Below are positions 14,441 to 30,040 of a stretch of 64,000 nt of DNA, in pieces. The DNA comes from Mixophyes australis (lineage: Eukaryota; Chordata; Amphibia; Anura; Limnodynastidae), in assembly GCA_036250195.1 (NCBI GenBank), contig JAVHZZ010000015.1:1302001-1366000 (forward strand), written 5' to 3'. The position numbers were made by a program, and so were the translations under genes. Under the pieces are notes generated by a model. It saw nothing but the letters and a program-made list of their open reading frames with translations. It was not told the origin of the DNA and searched no databases. Numbering within the stretch: the first letter of the stretch is position 1; every line of letters begins with the position of its first letter.

Positions 14441-17437
14441 AATCCATGATTCATGATTCAATTCATGATTCATGATTCATGATTCGATTCATGATTCAAT
14501 TCATGATTCATGATTCGATTCATGATTCAATTCATGATTCATGATTCATGATTCGATTCATGATTTGATTCATGATTCATGATTCAATTCATGATTCATG
14601 ATTTATAATTCAATTCATGATTCAATTCATGATTCATGATTCATGATTCGATTCATGATTCATGATTCAATTCATGATTCATGATTTGATTCATGATTCA
14701 TGATTCAATTCATAAATCATGATTCATGATTCATGATTCAATTCATGATTCATGATTCAATTCATGATTCATGATTCATTATTTAATTCATGATTCATGA
14801 TTCATGATTCAATTCATGATTCATGATTCATGATTCAATTCATGATTTATCATTCATGATTCATGATTCAATTCATGATTCATAATTCAATTCATGATTC
14901 ATGATTCGATTCATGATTCATGATTCATGATTCAATTTATGATTCATGATTCATGATTCGATTCATGATTAATGATTCATAATTTATGATTCGATTAATG
15001 ATTCATGATTCATGATTTAATTCATGATTCATGATTCAATTCATGATTCATGATTCAATTCATGATTCATGATTCATGATTCAATTCATGATTCATGATT
15101 CGATTCATGATTCATGATTCGATTCATGATTCATGATTTATGATTCAATTTATGATTCAATTCATGATTCATGATTCAATACATGATTCATGATTCATGA
15201 TTTATTATTTAATTCCTGATTCATGATTCGATTCACGATTCATGATTCAATTCATGATTCATGATTCATGATTCAATTCATGATTCATGATTCAATTCAT
15301 GATTCATGATTCAATTCATGATTCTTGAATTATGATTCATGATTCATGATTCATGATTCGATTCATGATTCATGATTCAATTCATGATTCATGATTCATG
15401 ATTCAATTCATGATTCATAATTCATTATTTAATTCATGATTCATGATTCGATTCATGATTTATGATTCAATTCATGATTCATGATTCATGATTCAATTCA
15501 TGATTCATCATTCATGATTCATGATTTAATTCATGATTCATGATTCAATTCATGATTCATGAGTCGATTCATGATTCATGATTCATGATTCATGATTCAT
15601 GATTCATGATTCAATTCATGATTCATGATTCGATTCATGATTCATGATTAATGATTCGATTCATGATTCATGATTCATAATTCATGATTCGATTCATTAT
15701 TCATGATTCATGATTCATGATTCAATTCATGATTCATGATTCAATTCATGATTCATGATTCGATTCATGATTCATGATTCATGATTCATGATTCAATTCA
15801 TGATTCATGATTCATGATTCATAATTCATGATTCGATTCATTATTCATGATTCATGATTCATGATTCAATTCATGATTCATGATTCAATTCATGATTCAT
15901 GATTCGATTCATGATTCATGATTCATGATTCATGATTCAATTCATGATTCATGATTCAATTCATGATTCAATTCATGATTTATGATTTATGATTCAATTT
16001 ATGATTCAATTCATGATTCATGATTCAATTCATGATTCATGATTCGATTCATGATTCATGATTCAATTCATGATTCATGATTCATTATTTAATTCATGAT
16101 TCATGATTCATGATTCAATTCATGATTCATGATTCAATTCATGATTCATGATTCGATTCATGATTCATGATTCAATTCATGATTCATGATTCATTATTTA
16201 ATTCATGATTCATGATTCATGATTCATGATTCAGTTCATGATTCATGATTCAATTCATGATTCATGAGTCGATTCATGATTCATGAATTATGATTCAATT
16301 CATGATTCATGATTCGACTCATGATTCATGATTCGATTCATGATTCATGATTCATAATTCATGATTCGATTCATGATTCATGATTCATGATTCATGATTC
16401 AATTCATGATTCATCATTCAATTCATGATTCATGATTCGATTCATGATTCATCATTCAATTCATAATTCATGATTCGATTCATGATTCAATTCCTGATTT
16501 ATGATTTATGATTCAATTTATGATTCAATTCATGATTCATAATTCAATTCATGATTCATGATTCGATTCATTATTCATGATTGAATTCATGATTCATGAT
16601 TCATTATTTAATTCATGATTCATGATTCGATTCATAATTCATGATGCACTTCAAGATTCATGATTTAATTCATGATTCATGATTCAATTCATGTTTCATG
16701 ATTGAATTCATGATTTATGATTCTATTCATGATTCATGATTCATGATTCGATTCATGATTCATGATTCGATTTATGATTCATGATTCAATTCATGATTCA
16801 TTATTCATTATTTAATTCATGATTCAATTCATGATTCATGATTCGATTTATGATTCATGATTCAATTCATGATTCATTATTCATTATTTAATTCATGATT
16901 CAATCCATGATTCATGATTCAATTCATGATTCATGATTCATGATTCGATTCATGATTCAATTCATGATTCATGATTCATGATTCGATTCATGATTCAATT
17001 CATGATTCATGATTCATGATTCGATTCATGATTTGATTCATGATTCATGATTCAATTCATGATTCATGATTTATAATTCAATTCATGATTCAATTCATGA
17101 TTCATGATTCATGATTCGATTCATGATTCATGATTCAATTCATGATTCATGATTTGATTCATGATTCATGATTCAATTCATAAATCATGATTCATGATTC
17201 ATGATTCAATTCATGATTCATGATTCAATTCATGATTCATGATTCATTATTTAATTCATGATTCATGATTCATGATTCAATTCATGATTCATGATTCATG
17301 ATTCAATTCATGATTTATCATTCATGATTCATGATTCAATTCATGATTCATAATTCAATTCATGATTCATGATTCGATTCATGATTCATGATTCAATTCA
17401 TGATTCATGATTCGATTCATGATTCATGATTCAATTC
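10973..17437. repeat. 6.4-kb composite unit, copy 1
   Basis: From the CTGATTT at 10973 to the next equivalent CTGATTT at 17438 is 6,465 bp. The first 3.5 kb is the right part of the 4.14-kb unit. The rest (14441-17390) is a distinct block with ATAATTT, ATAAATC, ATCATTC, ATGATTC-ATTATTT and CGACTC (GACTC at 16316) landmarks. Inside it, about 16630-17390 repeats 14.16-14.91 kb, so this composite itself holds an internal duplication about 2.46 kb apart (AATCC at 14441 and about 16900). Confidence 0.8.
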
Positions 17438-20400
17438 CTGATTTATAATTTATGATTCAATTTATGATTCAATTCATGATTCATAATTCAATTCATGATT
17501 CATGATTCATGATTCGATTCATTATTCATGATTGAATTCATGATTCATGATTCATTATTTAATTCATGATTCATGATTCGATTCATGATTCATGATTCAA
17601 TTCATGATTCATGATTCATGATTCAATTCATAATTCATGATTCAAGATTCATTATTCAATTCATGATTCATGATTCGATTCATGATGCATGATTCGATTC
17701 ATGATTCATGATTCATGATTCATGATTCAATTCATGATTCATGATTCAATTCATGATTCATGATTTATGATTCAATTCATGATTCAATTCATGATTCATG
17801 ATTCGATTCATGATGCATGATTCGATTCATGATTCATGATTCATGATTCATGATTCAATTCATGATTCATGATTTAATTCATGATTCATGATTTGATTCA
17901 TGATTCATGATTCAATTCATGATTCATGATTCATGATTCGATTCATGATTCATGATTCAATTCATGATTCATGATTTGATTCATGATTCATGATTCAATT
18001 CATGAATCATGATTCATGATTCATGATTCAATTCATGATTCATTATTTAATTCATGATTTATGATTTGATTCATGATTCATGATTCAATTCATGATTCAT
18101 GAGTCGATTCATGATTCATGATTCATGATTCATGATTCAATTCATGATTCATGATTCGATTCATGATTCATGATTCATAATTCATGATTCGATTCATGAT
18201 TAATGATTCGATTCATGATTCAATTCATGATTCATGATTCAATTCATGATTCATGATTCAATTCATGATTCATGATTCGATTCATGATTCATGATTGAAT
18301 TCTTGATTAATGATTTATGATTCAATTTATGATTCAATTCATGATTCATGATTCAATTCATGATTCATGATTCGATTCATGATTCATGATTCAATTCATG
18401 ATTCATGATTCATTATTTAATTCATGATTCATGATTCGATTCATGATTCTTGATTCAATTCATGATTCATGATTCATGATTCAATTCATGATTCATGATT
18501 CATGATTCAATTCATGATTCATGATTCAATTCATGATTTATGATTTGATTCATGATTCATGATTCATGATTCATGATTCAATGCATGATTCATGATTCGA
18601 TTCATGATTCATGATTCAATTCATGATTCATGATTTATGATTCAATTCATGATTAATGATTCAATTCATGATTCATGATTCATGATTATATTCATGATTC
18701 ATGATTCAATTCATGATTCATGATTCAATTCATGATTCATGATTCATGATTCTATTCATGATTCATGATTCAATTCATGATTCTATTCATGATTCATGAT
18801 TCAATTCATGATTCATGATTTTATTCATAATTCATGATTCAATTCATGAATCATGATTCAGGATTAATGATTCAATTTATGATTCATGATTCATGATTCA
18901 TGATTCGAATTATTATTCATGATTCATGATTCATGATTCAATTCATGATTCATTTCATGATTCATGATTCAATTCATGAATCATGATTCATGATTCATGA
19001 TTCGAATTATTATTCATGATTCATGATTCATGATTCGATTCATGATTCTTGATTCATTTCATGATTCATGATTCATGATTCAAATCATGAATCATGTTTC
19101 GATTCATGATTCATGATTCGATTCATGATTCATGATTCGATTCATGATTCATGATTCATAATTCATGATTCAATTCATGATTCATGATTTATGATTCAAT
19201 TCATGATTCATGATTCAATTCATGATTCATTTCATGATTCATGATTCATTTCATGATTCATGATTTAAATCATGAATAATGATTCATGATTCAATCCATG
19301 ATTCATGATGCACTTCATGATTCATGATTTAATTCATGATTCATGATTCAATTCATGTTTCAAGATTCGATTCATGATTCATGATTCAATTCATGATTCA
19401 TGATTCATGATTCAATTCATGATTTATGATTCGATTCATGATTCATGATTCGATTCATGATTCATGATTCATGATTCAATTCATGATTCATGATTCGATT
19501 TATGATTCATGATTCAATTCATGATTCATGATTCATTATTTAATTCATGATTCGATTCATGATTCATGATTCAATTCATGATTCATGATTCATGATTCAA
19601 TTCATGATTCATGATTCAATTCATGATTCATGATTCAATTCATGATTCATGATTCGATTCATGATTCATGATTCATGATTCATGATTCAATTCATGATTC
19701 ATGATTTGATTCATGATTCAATTCATGATTCATGATTTATGATTCAATTCATGATGCAATTCACGATTCATGATTCAATTCATGATTCATGATTCATTAT
19801 TTAATTCATGATTCGATTCATGATTCATGATTTAATTCATGATTCATGATTCATGATTCAATTCATGATTCATGATTCGATTTATGATTCATGATTCAAT
19901 TCATGATTCATGATTCATTATTTAATTCATGATTCGATTCATGATTCATGTTTTAATTCATGATTCATGATTCAATTCATGATTCATGATTTGATTCATT
20001 ATTCATCATTTAATTCATGATTCATGATTCGATTCATGATTCATGATTCAATTCATGATTCATGATTCATGATTCAATTCATAATTCATGATTCATGATT
20101 CATGATTCGATTCATGATTCATGATTCGATTCATGATTCAATTCGTGATTCATGATTCGATTCATGATTCATGATTCATGATTTATAATTCAATTCATGA
20201 TTCAATTCATGATTCATGATTCGATTCATGATTCATGATTCGATTCATGATTCATGATTCAATTCATGATTCATGATTTATGATTCAATTCATGATTCAA
20301 TTCATGATTAATGATTCAATTCATGATTCATGATTCATGATTCTATTCATTAATCATGATTCAATTCATGATTCATGATTTAATTCATGATTCATGATTT

Positions 20401-23400
20401 GATTCATGATTCATGATTCAATTCATGAATCATGATTCAGGATTCATGATTCAAATCATGATTCATGATTCATGATTCAATTCATGATTCATTTCATGAT
20501 TCATGATTCAATTCATGATTCATGATTCATGATTCAATTCATGATTCATTTCATGATTCATGATTCATTTCATGATTCATGATTTAATTCATGAATAATG
20601 ATTCATGATTCAATTCATAATTCATGATGCACTTCAAGATTCATGATTTAATTCATGATTCATGATTCAATTCATGTTTCATGATTGAATTCATGATTTA
20701 TGATTCTATTCATGATTCATGATTCATGATTCGATTCATGATTCATGATTCGATTTATGATTCATGATTCAATTCATGATTCATTATTCATTATTTAATT
20801 CATGATTCAATTCATGATTCATGATTCGATTTATGATTCATGATTCAATTCATGATTCATTATTCATTATTTAATTCATGATTCAATCCATGATTCATGA
20901 TTCAATTCATGATTCATGATTCATGATTCGATTCATGATTCAATTCATGATTCATGATTCATGATTCGATTCATGATTCAATTCATGATTCATGATTCAT
21001 GATTCGATTCATGATTTGATTCATGATTCATGATTCAATTCATGATTCATGATTTATAATTCAATTCATGATTCAATTCATGATTCATGATTCATGATTC
21101 GATTCATGATTCATGATTCAATTCATGATTCATGATTTGATTCATGATTCATGATTCAATTCATAAATCATGATTCATGATTCATGATTCAATTCATGAT
21201 TCATGATTCAATTCATGATTCATGATTCATTATTTAATTCATGATTCATGATTCATGATTCAATTCATGATTCATGATTCATGATTCAATTCATGATTTA
21301 TCATTCATGATTCATGATTCAATTCATGATTCATAATTCAATTCATGATTCATGATTCGATTCATGATTCATGATTCATGATTCATGATTCAATTTATGA
21401 TTCATGATTCATGATTCGATTCATGATTAATGATTCATAATTTATGATTCGATTAATGATTCATGATTCATGATTCATGATTTAATTCATGATTCATGAT
21501 TCAATTCATGATTCATGATTCAATTCATGATTCATGATTCATGATTCAATTCATGATTCATGATTCGATTCATGATTCATGATTCGATTCATGATTCATG
21601 ATTTATGATTCAATTTATGATTCAATTCATGATTCATGATTCAATACATGATTCATGATTCATGATTTATTATTTAATTCCTGATTCATGATTCGATTCA
21701 CGATTCATGATTCAATTCATGATTCATGATTCATGATTCAATTCATGATTCATGATTCAATTCATGATTCATGATTCAATTCATGATTCTTGAATTATGA
21801 TTCATGATTCATGATTCATGATTCGATTCATGATTCATGATTCAATTCATGATTCATGATTCATGATTCAATTCATGATTCATAATTCATTATTTAATTC
21901 ATGATTCATGATTCGATTCATGATTTATGATTCAATTCATGATTCATGATTCATGATTCAATTCATGATTCATCATTCATGATTCATGATTTAATTCATG
22001 ATTCATGATTCAATTCATGATTCATGAGTCGATTCATGATTCATGATTCATGATTCATGATTCATGATTCATGATTCGATTCATGATTCATGATTAATGA
22101 TTCGATTCATGATTCATGATTCATAATTCATGATTCGATTCATTATTCATGATTCATGATTCATGATTCAATACATGATTCATGATTCAATTCATGATTC
22201 ATGATTCGATTCATGATTCATGATTCATGATTCATGATTCAATTCATGATTCATGATTCAATTCATGATTCAATTCATGATTTATGATTTATGATTCAAT
22301 TTATGATTCAATTCATGATTCATGATTCAATTCATGATTCATGATTCGATTCATGATTCATGATTCAATTCATGATTCATGATTCATTATTTAATTCATG
22401 ATTCATGATTCATGATTCAATTCATGATTCATGATTCAATTCATGATTCATGATTCGATTCATGATTCATGATTCAATTCATGATTCATGATTCATTATT
22501 TAATTCATGATTCATGATTCATGATTCATGATTCAGTTCATGATTCATGATTCAATTCATGATTCATGAGTCGATTCATGATTCATGAATTATGATTCAA
22601 TTCATGATTCATGATTCGACTCATGATTCATGATTCGATTCATGATTCATGATTCATAATTCATGATTCGATTCATGATTCATGATTCATGATTCATGAT
22701 TCAATTCATGATTCATCATTCAATTCATGATTCATGATTCGATTCATGATTCATCATTCAATTCATGATTCATGATTCGATTCATGATTCATGATTCAAT
22801 TCCTGATTTATGATTTATGATTCAATTTATGATTCAATTCATGATTCATAATTCAATTCATGATTCATGATTCGATTCATTATTCATGATTGAATTCATG
22901 ATTCATGATTCATTATTTAATTCATGATTCATGATTCGATTCATAATTCATGATGCACTTCAAGATTCATGATTTAATTCATGATTCATGATTCAATTCA
23001 TGTTTCATGATTGAATTCATGATTTATGATTCTATTCATGATTCATGATTCATGATTCGATTCATGATTCATGATTCGATTTATGATTCATGATTCAATT
23101 CATGATTCATTATTCATTATTTAATTCATGATTCAATTCATGATTCATGATTCGATTTATGATTCATGATTCAATTCATGATTCATTATTCATTATTTAA
23201 TTCATGATTCAATCCATGATTCATGATTCAATTCATGATTCATGATTCATGATTCGATTCATGATTCAATTCATGATTCATGATTCATGATTCGATTCAT
23301 GATTCAATTCATGATTCATGATTCATGATTCGATTCATGATTTGATTCATGATTCATGATTCAATTCATGATTCATGATTTATAATTCAATTCATGATTC

Positions 23401-23700
23401 AATTCATGATTCATGATTCATGATTCGATTCATGATTCATGATTCAATTCATGATTCATGATTTGATTCATGATTCATGATTCAATTCATAAATCATGAT
23501 TCATGATTCATGATTCAATTCATGATTCATGATTCAATTCATGATTCATGATTCATTATTTAATTCATGATTCATGATTCATGATTCAATTCATGATTCA
23601 TGATTCATGATTCAATTCATGATTTATCATTCATGATTCATGATTCAATTCATGATTCATAATTCAATTCATGATTCATGATTCGATTCATGATTCATGA
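17438..23700. repeat. 6.4-kb composite unit, copy 2
   Basis: Repeats 10973-17390. The offset is 6,465 at the left, 6,444 at AATCC (14441 against 20885), and 6,302 at the GACTC landmark (16316 against 22618), so it has lost a few groups of whole words. Its left part is therefore a third copy of the right-hand 3.5 kb of the 4.14-kb unit. A private change is ATTCA-ATTCG in place of ATTCG-ATTCG near 20140. The right edge is approximate, as matching to the first copy stops near 23.69 kb. Confidence 0.8.
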
Positions 23701-24150
23701 TTCATGATTCATGATTCAATTTATGATTCATGATTCATGATTCGATTCATGATTAATGATTCATAATTTATGATTCGATTAATGATTCATGATTCATGAT
23801 TCATGATTTAATTCATGATTCATGATTCAATTCATGATTCATGATTCGATTCATGATTCATGATTCATGATTCAATTCATGATTCATGATTCGATTCATG
23901 ATTCATGATTCGATTCATGATTCATGATTTATGATTCAATTTATGATTCAATTCATGATTCATGATTCAATACATGATTCATGATTCATGATTTATTATT
24001 TAATTCCTGATTCATGATTCGATTCACGATTCATGATTCAATTCATGATTCATGATTCATGATTCAATTCATGATTCATGATTCAATTCATGATTCATGA
24101 TTCAATTCATGATTCTTGAATTATGATTCATGATTCATGATTCATGATTC
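23212..24150. repeat. Partial copy of the 14.44-15.35 kb block
   Basis: After the AATCC at about 23212 the words follow those of 14.44-15.35 kb and 20.89-21.83 kb: ATGATTT-ATAATTC, ATAAATC, ATCATTC, ATAATTT-ATGATTC-GATTA near 23762, ATTATTT-AATTC-CTGATTC, and TTGAATT-ATGATTC near 24115. The match ends at about 24.15 kb, where the sequence switches to the CTAATTC type of the left end of the window. Confidence 0.75.
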
Positions 24151-24779
24151 GATTCATGATTCATGATTCGATTCATGATTCATGATTCCTAATTCATGAT
24201 TCAATTCATGATTCATGATTCATGATTCAATTCATGATTCATAATTCATTATTTAATTCATGATTCATGATTCGATTCATGATTTATGATTCAATTCATG
24301 ATTCATGATTCATGATTCAATTCATGATTCATCATTCATGATTCATGATTTAATTCATGATTCATGATTCAATTCATGATTCATGAGTCGATTCATGATT
24401 CATGATTCATGATTCATGATTCATGATTCATGATTCAATTCATGATTCATGATTCGATTCATGATTCATGATTAATGATTCGATTCATGATTCATGATTC
24501 ATAATTCATGATTCGATTCATTATTCATGATTCATGATTCATGATTCAATTCATGATTCATGATTCAATTCATGATTCATGATTCGATTCATGATTCATG
24601 ATTCATGATTCATGATTCAATTCATGATTCATGATTCAATTCATGATTCAATTCATGATTTATGATTTATGATTCAATTTATGATTCAATTCATGATTCA
24701 TGATTCATGATTCGATTCATGATTCATGATTCAATTCATGATTCATGATTCATTATTTAATTCATGATTCATGATTCAT

Positions 24780-26080
24780 GATTCAATTCATGATTCATGA
24801 TTCAATTCATGATTCATGATTCGATTCATGATTCATGATTCAATTCATGATTCATGATTCATTATTTAATTCATGATTCATGATTCATGATTCATGATTC
24901 AGTTCATGATTCATGATTCAATTCATGATTCATGAGTCGATTCATGATTCATGAATTATGATTCAATTCATGATTCATGATTCGACTCATGATTCATGAT
25001 TCGATTCATGATTCATGATTCATAATTCATGATTCGATTCATGATTCATGATTCATGATTCATGATTCAATTCATGATTCATCATTCAATTCATGATTCA
25101 TGATTCGATTCATGATTCATGATTCAATTCATGATTCATGATTCGATTCATGATTCATGATTCAATTCCTGATTTATGATTTATGATTCAATTTATGATT
25201 CAATTCATGATTCATAATTCAATTCATGATTCATGATTCGATTCATTATTCATGATTGAATTCATGATTCATGATTCATTATTTAATTCATGATTCATGA
25301 TTCGATTCATGATTCATGATTCAATTTATGATTCATGATTCATGATTCAATTCATAATTCATGATTCAAGATTCATTATTCAATTCATGAATCATGATTC
25401 GATTCATGATGCATGATTCGATTCATGATTCATGATTCATGATTCATTATTCAATTCATGATTCATGATTCAATTCATGATTCATGATTCATGATTCAAT
25501 TCATGATTCATGATTCATGATTCGATTCATGATTTGATTCATGATTCATGATTCAATTCATGATTCATGATTTATAATTCAATTCATGATTCAATTCATG
25601 ATTCATGATTCATGATTCGATTCATGATTCATGATTCAATTCATGATTCATGATTTGATTCATGATTCATGATTCAATTCATAAATCATGATTCATGATT
25701 CATGATTCAATTCATGATTCATGATTCAATTCATGATTCATGATTCATTATTTAATTCATGATTCATGATTCATGATTCAATTCATGATTCATGATTCAT
25801 GATTCAATTCATGATTTATCATTCATGATTCATGATTCAATTCATGATTCATAATTCAATTCATGATTCATGATTCGATTCATGATTCATGATTCATGAT
25901 TCATGATTCAATTCATGATTCATGATTCAATTCATGATTCAATTCATGATTTATGATTTATGATTCAATTTATGATTCAATTCATGATTCATGATTCAAT
26001 TCATGATTCATGATTCGATTCATGATTCATGATTCAATTCATGATTCATGATTCATTATTTAATTCATGATTCATGATTC
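24780..26080. repeat. 1.30-kb tandem unit, copy 1
   Basis: Aligned to the next copy at offset 1,303 by GACTC (24984 and 26287) and CTGATTT (25169 and 26472). It contains AGTTC, ATGAGTC, ATGAATT, ATCATTC, ATGATTG-AATTC and ATGAATC landmarks. The block also resembles 16.2-16.6 kb and 22.5-22.9 kb. Edges are approximate. Confidence 0.75.
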
Positions 26081-27040
26081 ATGATTCAATTCATGATTCA
26101 TGATTCAATTCATGATTCATGATTCGATTCATGATTCATGATTCAATTCATGATTCATGATTCATTATTTAATTCATGATTCATGATTCATGATTCATGA
26201 TTCAGTTCATGATTCATGATTCAATTCATGATTCATGAGTCGATTCATGATTCATGATTCATGATTCAATTCATGATTCATGATTCGACTCATGATTCAT
26301 GATTCGATTCATGATTCATGATTCATAATTCATGATTCGATTCATGATTCATGATTCATGATTCATGATTCAATTCATGATTCATCATTCAATTCATGAT
26401 TCATGATTCGATTCATGATTCATGATTCAATTCATGATTCATGATTCGATTCATGATTCATGATTCAATTCCTGATTTATGATTTATGATTCAATTTATG
26501 ATTCAATTCATGATTCATAATTCAATTCATGATTCATGATTCGATTCATTATTCATGATTGAATTCATGATTCATGATTCATTATTTAATTCATGATTCA
26601 TGATTCGATTCATGATTCATGATTCAATTTATGATTCATGATTCATGATTCAATTCATAATTCATGATTCAAGATTCATTATTCAATTCATGAATCATGA
26701 TTCGATTCATGATGCATGATTCGATTCATGATTCATGATTCATGATTCATTATTCAATTCATGATTCATGATTCAATTCATGATTCATGATTCATGATTC
26801 AATTCATGATTCATCATTCAATTCATGATTCATGATTCGATTCATGATTCATGATTCAATTCATGATTCATGATTCGATTCATGATTCATGATTCAATTC
26901 CTGATTTATGATTTATGATTCAATTTATGATTCAATTCATGATTCATAATTCAATTCATGATTCATGATTCATGATTCGATTCATTATTCATGATTGAAT
27001 TCATGATTCATGATTCATTATTTAATTCATGATTCATGAT
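26081..27040. repeat. 1.30-kb tandem unit, copy 2 (shortened)
   Basis: Follows copy 1 at offset 1,303 through CTGATTT at 26472, then gains a second CTGATTT at 26901. That 430-bp double is the same local arrangement seen at 6398/6834, 10537/10973 and 52475/52904. One ATGAATT token of copy 1 (near 24953) is ATGATTC here. The match ends near 27.0 kb. Confidence 0.7.
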
Positions 27041-27480
27041 TCATTATTTAATTCATGATTCATGATTCGATTCATGATTCATGATTCAATTCATGATTCA
27101 TGAGTCGATTCATGATTCATGATTCATGATTCAATTCATGATTTATGATTCGATTCATGATTCATGATTAATGATTCGATTCATGATTCATGATTCATAA
27201 TTTATGATTCGATTCATGATTCATTATTCATGATTCATGATTCAATTCATGATTCATGATTCATTATTTAATTCATGATTCATGATTCGATTCATGATTC
27301 ATGATTCAATTCATGATTCATGAGTCGATTCATGATTCATGATTCATGATTCATGATTCAATTCATGATTCGATTCATGATTCATGATTAATGATTCGAT
27401 TCATGATTCATGATTCATAATTCATGATTCGATTCATGATTCATTATTCATGATTCATGATTCAATGCATGATTCATGAT
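27041..27480. repeat. Local tandem duplication, 220-bp spacing
   Basis: The run ATTATTT-AATTC, ATGAGTC-GATTC (TGAGTC at 27101 and 27321), ATGATTA-ATGATTC-GATTC, ATAATTT or ATAATTC, ATTATTC occurs twice in a row. The copies differ by a few words, for example ATGATTT near 27142 and ATAATTT against ATAATTC. The block sits where the CTGATTT-marked left zone ends. Confidence 0.75.
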
Positions 27481-27547
27481 TCAATTCATGATTCATGATT
27501 CGATTCATGATTCATGATTCATGATTCATGATTCATGATTCATGATT

Positions 27548-30040
27548 GAATTCTTGATTAATGATTTATGATTCAATTTATGATTCAATTCATGATTCAT
27601 GATTCAATTCATGATTCATGATTCGATTCATGATTCATGATTCAATTCATGATTCATGATTCATTATTTAATTCATGATTCATGATTCGATTCATGATTC
27701 ATGATTCAATTCATGATTCATGATTCATGATTCAATTCATGATTCATGATTCATGATTAAATTCATGATTCATGATTCAATTCATGATTTATGATTTGAT
27801 TCATGATTCATGATTCATGATTCATGATTCAATTCATGATTCATGATTCGATTCATGATTCATGATTCAATTCATGATTCATGATTTATGATTCAATTCA
27901 TGATTCAATTCATGATTAATGATTCAATTCATGATTCATGATTCATGATTATATTCATGATTCATGATTCAATTCATGATTCATGATTCAATTCATGATT
28001 CATGATTCTATTCATGATTCATGATTCAATTCATGATTCATGATTTTATTCATGATTCATGATTCAATTCATGAATCATGATTCAGGATTAATGATTCAA
28101 TTTATGATTCATGATTCATGATTCAATTCATGATTCATTTCATGATTCATGATTCGAATTATTATTCATGATTCATGATTCATGATTCAATTCATGATTC
28201 ATTTCATGATTCATGATTCAATTCATGAATCATGATTCATGATTCATGATTCGAATTATTATTCATGATTCATTAATCATGATTCGATTCATGATTCTTG
28301 ATTCATTTCATGATTCATGATTCATGATTCAAATCATGAATCATGTTTCGATTCATGATTCATGATTCGATTCATGATTAATGATTCATTTCATGATTCA
28401 TGATTCATTTCATGATTCATGATTTAAATCATGAATAATGATTTATGATTCAATCCATGATTCATGATGCACTTCATGATTCATGATTTAATTCATGATT
28501 CATGATTCAATTCATGTTTCAAGATTCGATTCATGATTCCTGATTCAATTCATGATTCATGATTCATGATTCATGATTCATGATTCAATTCATGATTTAT
28601 GATTCGATTCATGATTCATGATTCATGATTCGATTCATGATTCATGATTCAATTCATGATTCATGATTCGATTTATGATTCATGATTCAATTCATGATTC
28701 ATGATTCATTATTTAATTCATGATTCGATTCATGATTCATGATTCAATTCATGATTCATGATTCATGATTCAATTCATTATTCATGATTCAATTCATGAT
28801 TCATGATTCAATTCATGATTCATGATTCGATTCATGATTCATGATTCATGATTCATGATTCAATTCATGATTCATGATTTGATTCATGATTCAATTCATG
28901 ATTCATGATTTATGATTCAATTCATAATGCAATTCACGATTCATGATTCATGATTCAATTCATGATTCATGATTCGATTTATGATTCATGATTCAATTCA
29001 TGATTCATGATTCATTATTTAATTCATGATTCGATTCATGATTCATGATTTAATTCATGATTCATGATTCATGATTCAATTCATGATTCATGATTCGATT
29101 TATGATTCATGATTCAATTCATGATTCATGATTCATTATTTAATTCATGATTCGATTCATGATTCATGATTTAATTCATGATTCATGATTTAATTCATGA
29201 TTCATGATTCATGATTCAATTCATGATTCATGATTCGATTCATTATTCATCATTTAATTCATGATTCATGATTCGATTCATGATTCATGATTCAATTCAT
29301 GATTCATGATTCATGATTCAATTCATAATTCATGATTCATGATTCATGATTCGATTCATGATTCATGATTCGATTCATGATTCGATTCGTGATTCATGAT
29401 TCGATTCATGATTCATGATTCGATTCATGATTCATGATTCAATTCATGATTCATGATTTATGATTCAATTCATGATTCAATTCATGATTAATGATTCAAT
29501 TCATGATTCATGATTCATGATTCTATTCATTAATCATGATTCAATTCATGATTCATGATTTAATTCATGATTCATGATTTGATTCATGATTCATGATTCA
29601 ATTCATGAATCATGATTCAGGATTCATGATTCAAATCATGATTCATGATTCATGATTCAATTCATGATTCATTTCATGATTCATGATTCAATTCATGATT
29701 CATGATTCATGATTCAATTCATGATTCATGATTCGATTTATGATTCATGATTCAATTCTTGATTCATTATTCATGATTTAATTCATGATTCATGATTCAA
29801 TTCATGTTTCATGATTCAATTCATGATTTATGATTCGATTCATGTTTCATGATTCATGATTCGATTCATGATTCATGATTCATGATTCAATTCATGATTC
29901 ATGATTCATGATTCAATTCATGATTCATGATTCGATTTATGATTCATGATTCAATTCATGATTCATTATTCATTATTTAATTCATGATTCAATTCATGAT
30001 TCATGATTCGATTTATGATTCATGATTCAATTCATGATTC
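27548..30040. repeat. Diverged, shortened copy of the 7.7-10.3 kb segment
   Basis: Starts with ATGATTG-AATTC-TTGATTA at about 27548, as at 7700, 11839 and 18297. It continues with ATGATTA-TATTC, AGGATTA near 28085, paired GAATT-ATTATTC, ATGATGC-ACTTC near 28467, GATTC-GTGATTC near 29389, AGGATTC near 29620, and AATCC near 30032. Deletions and substitutions relative to 7.7-10.3 kb are more numerous than between the 4.14-kb twins, so this is an older copy. Its right part is also the left end of the 3.3-kb tandem pair. Confidence 0.72.
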
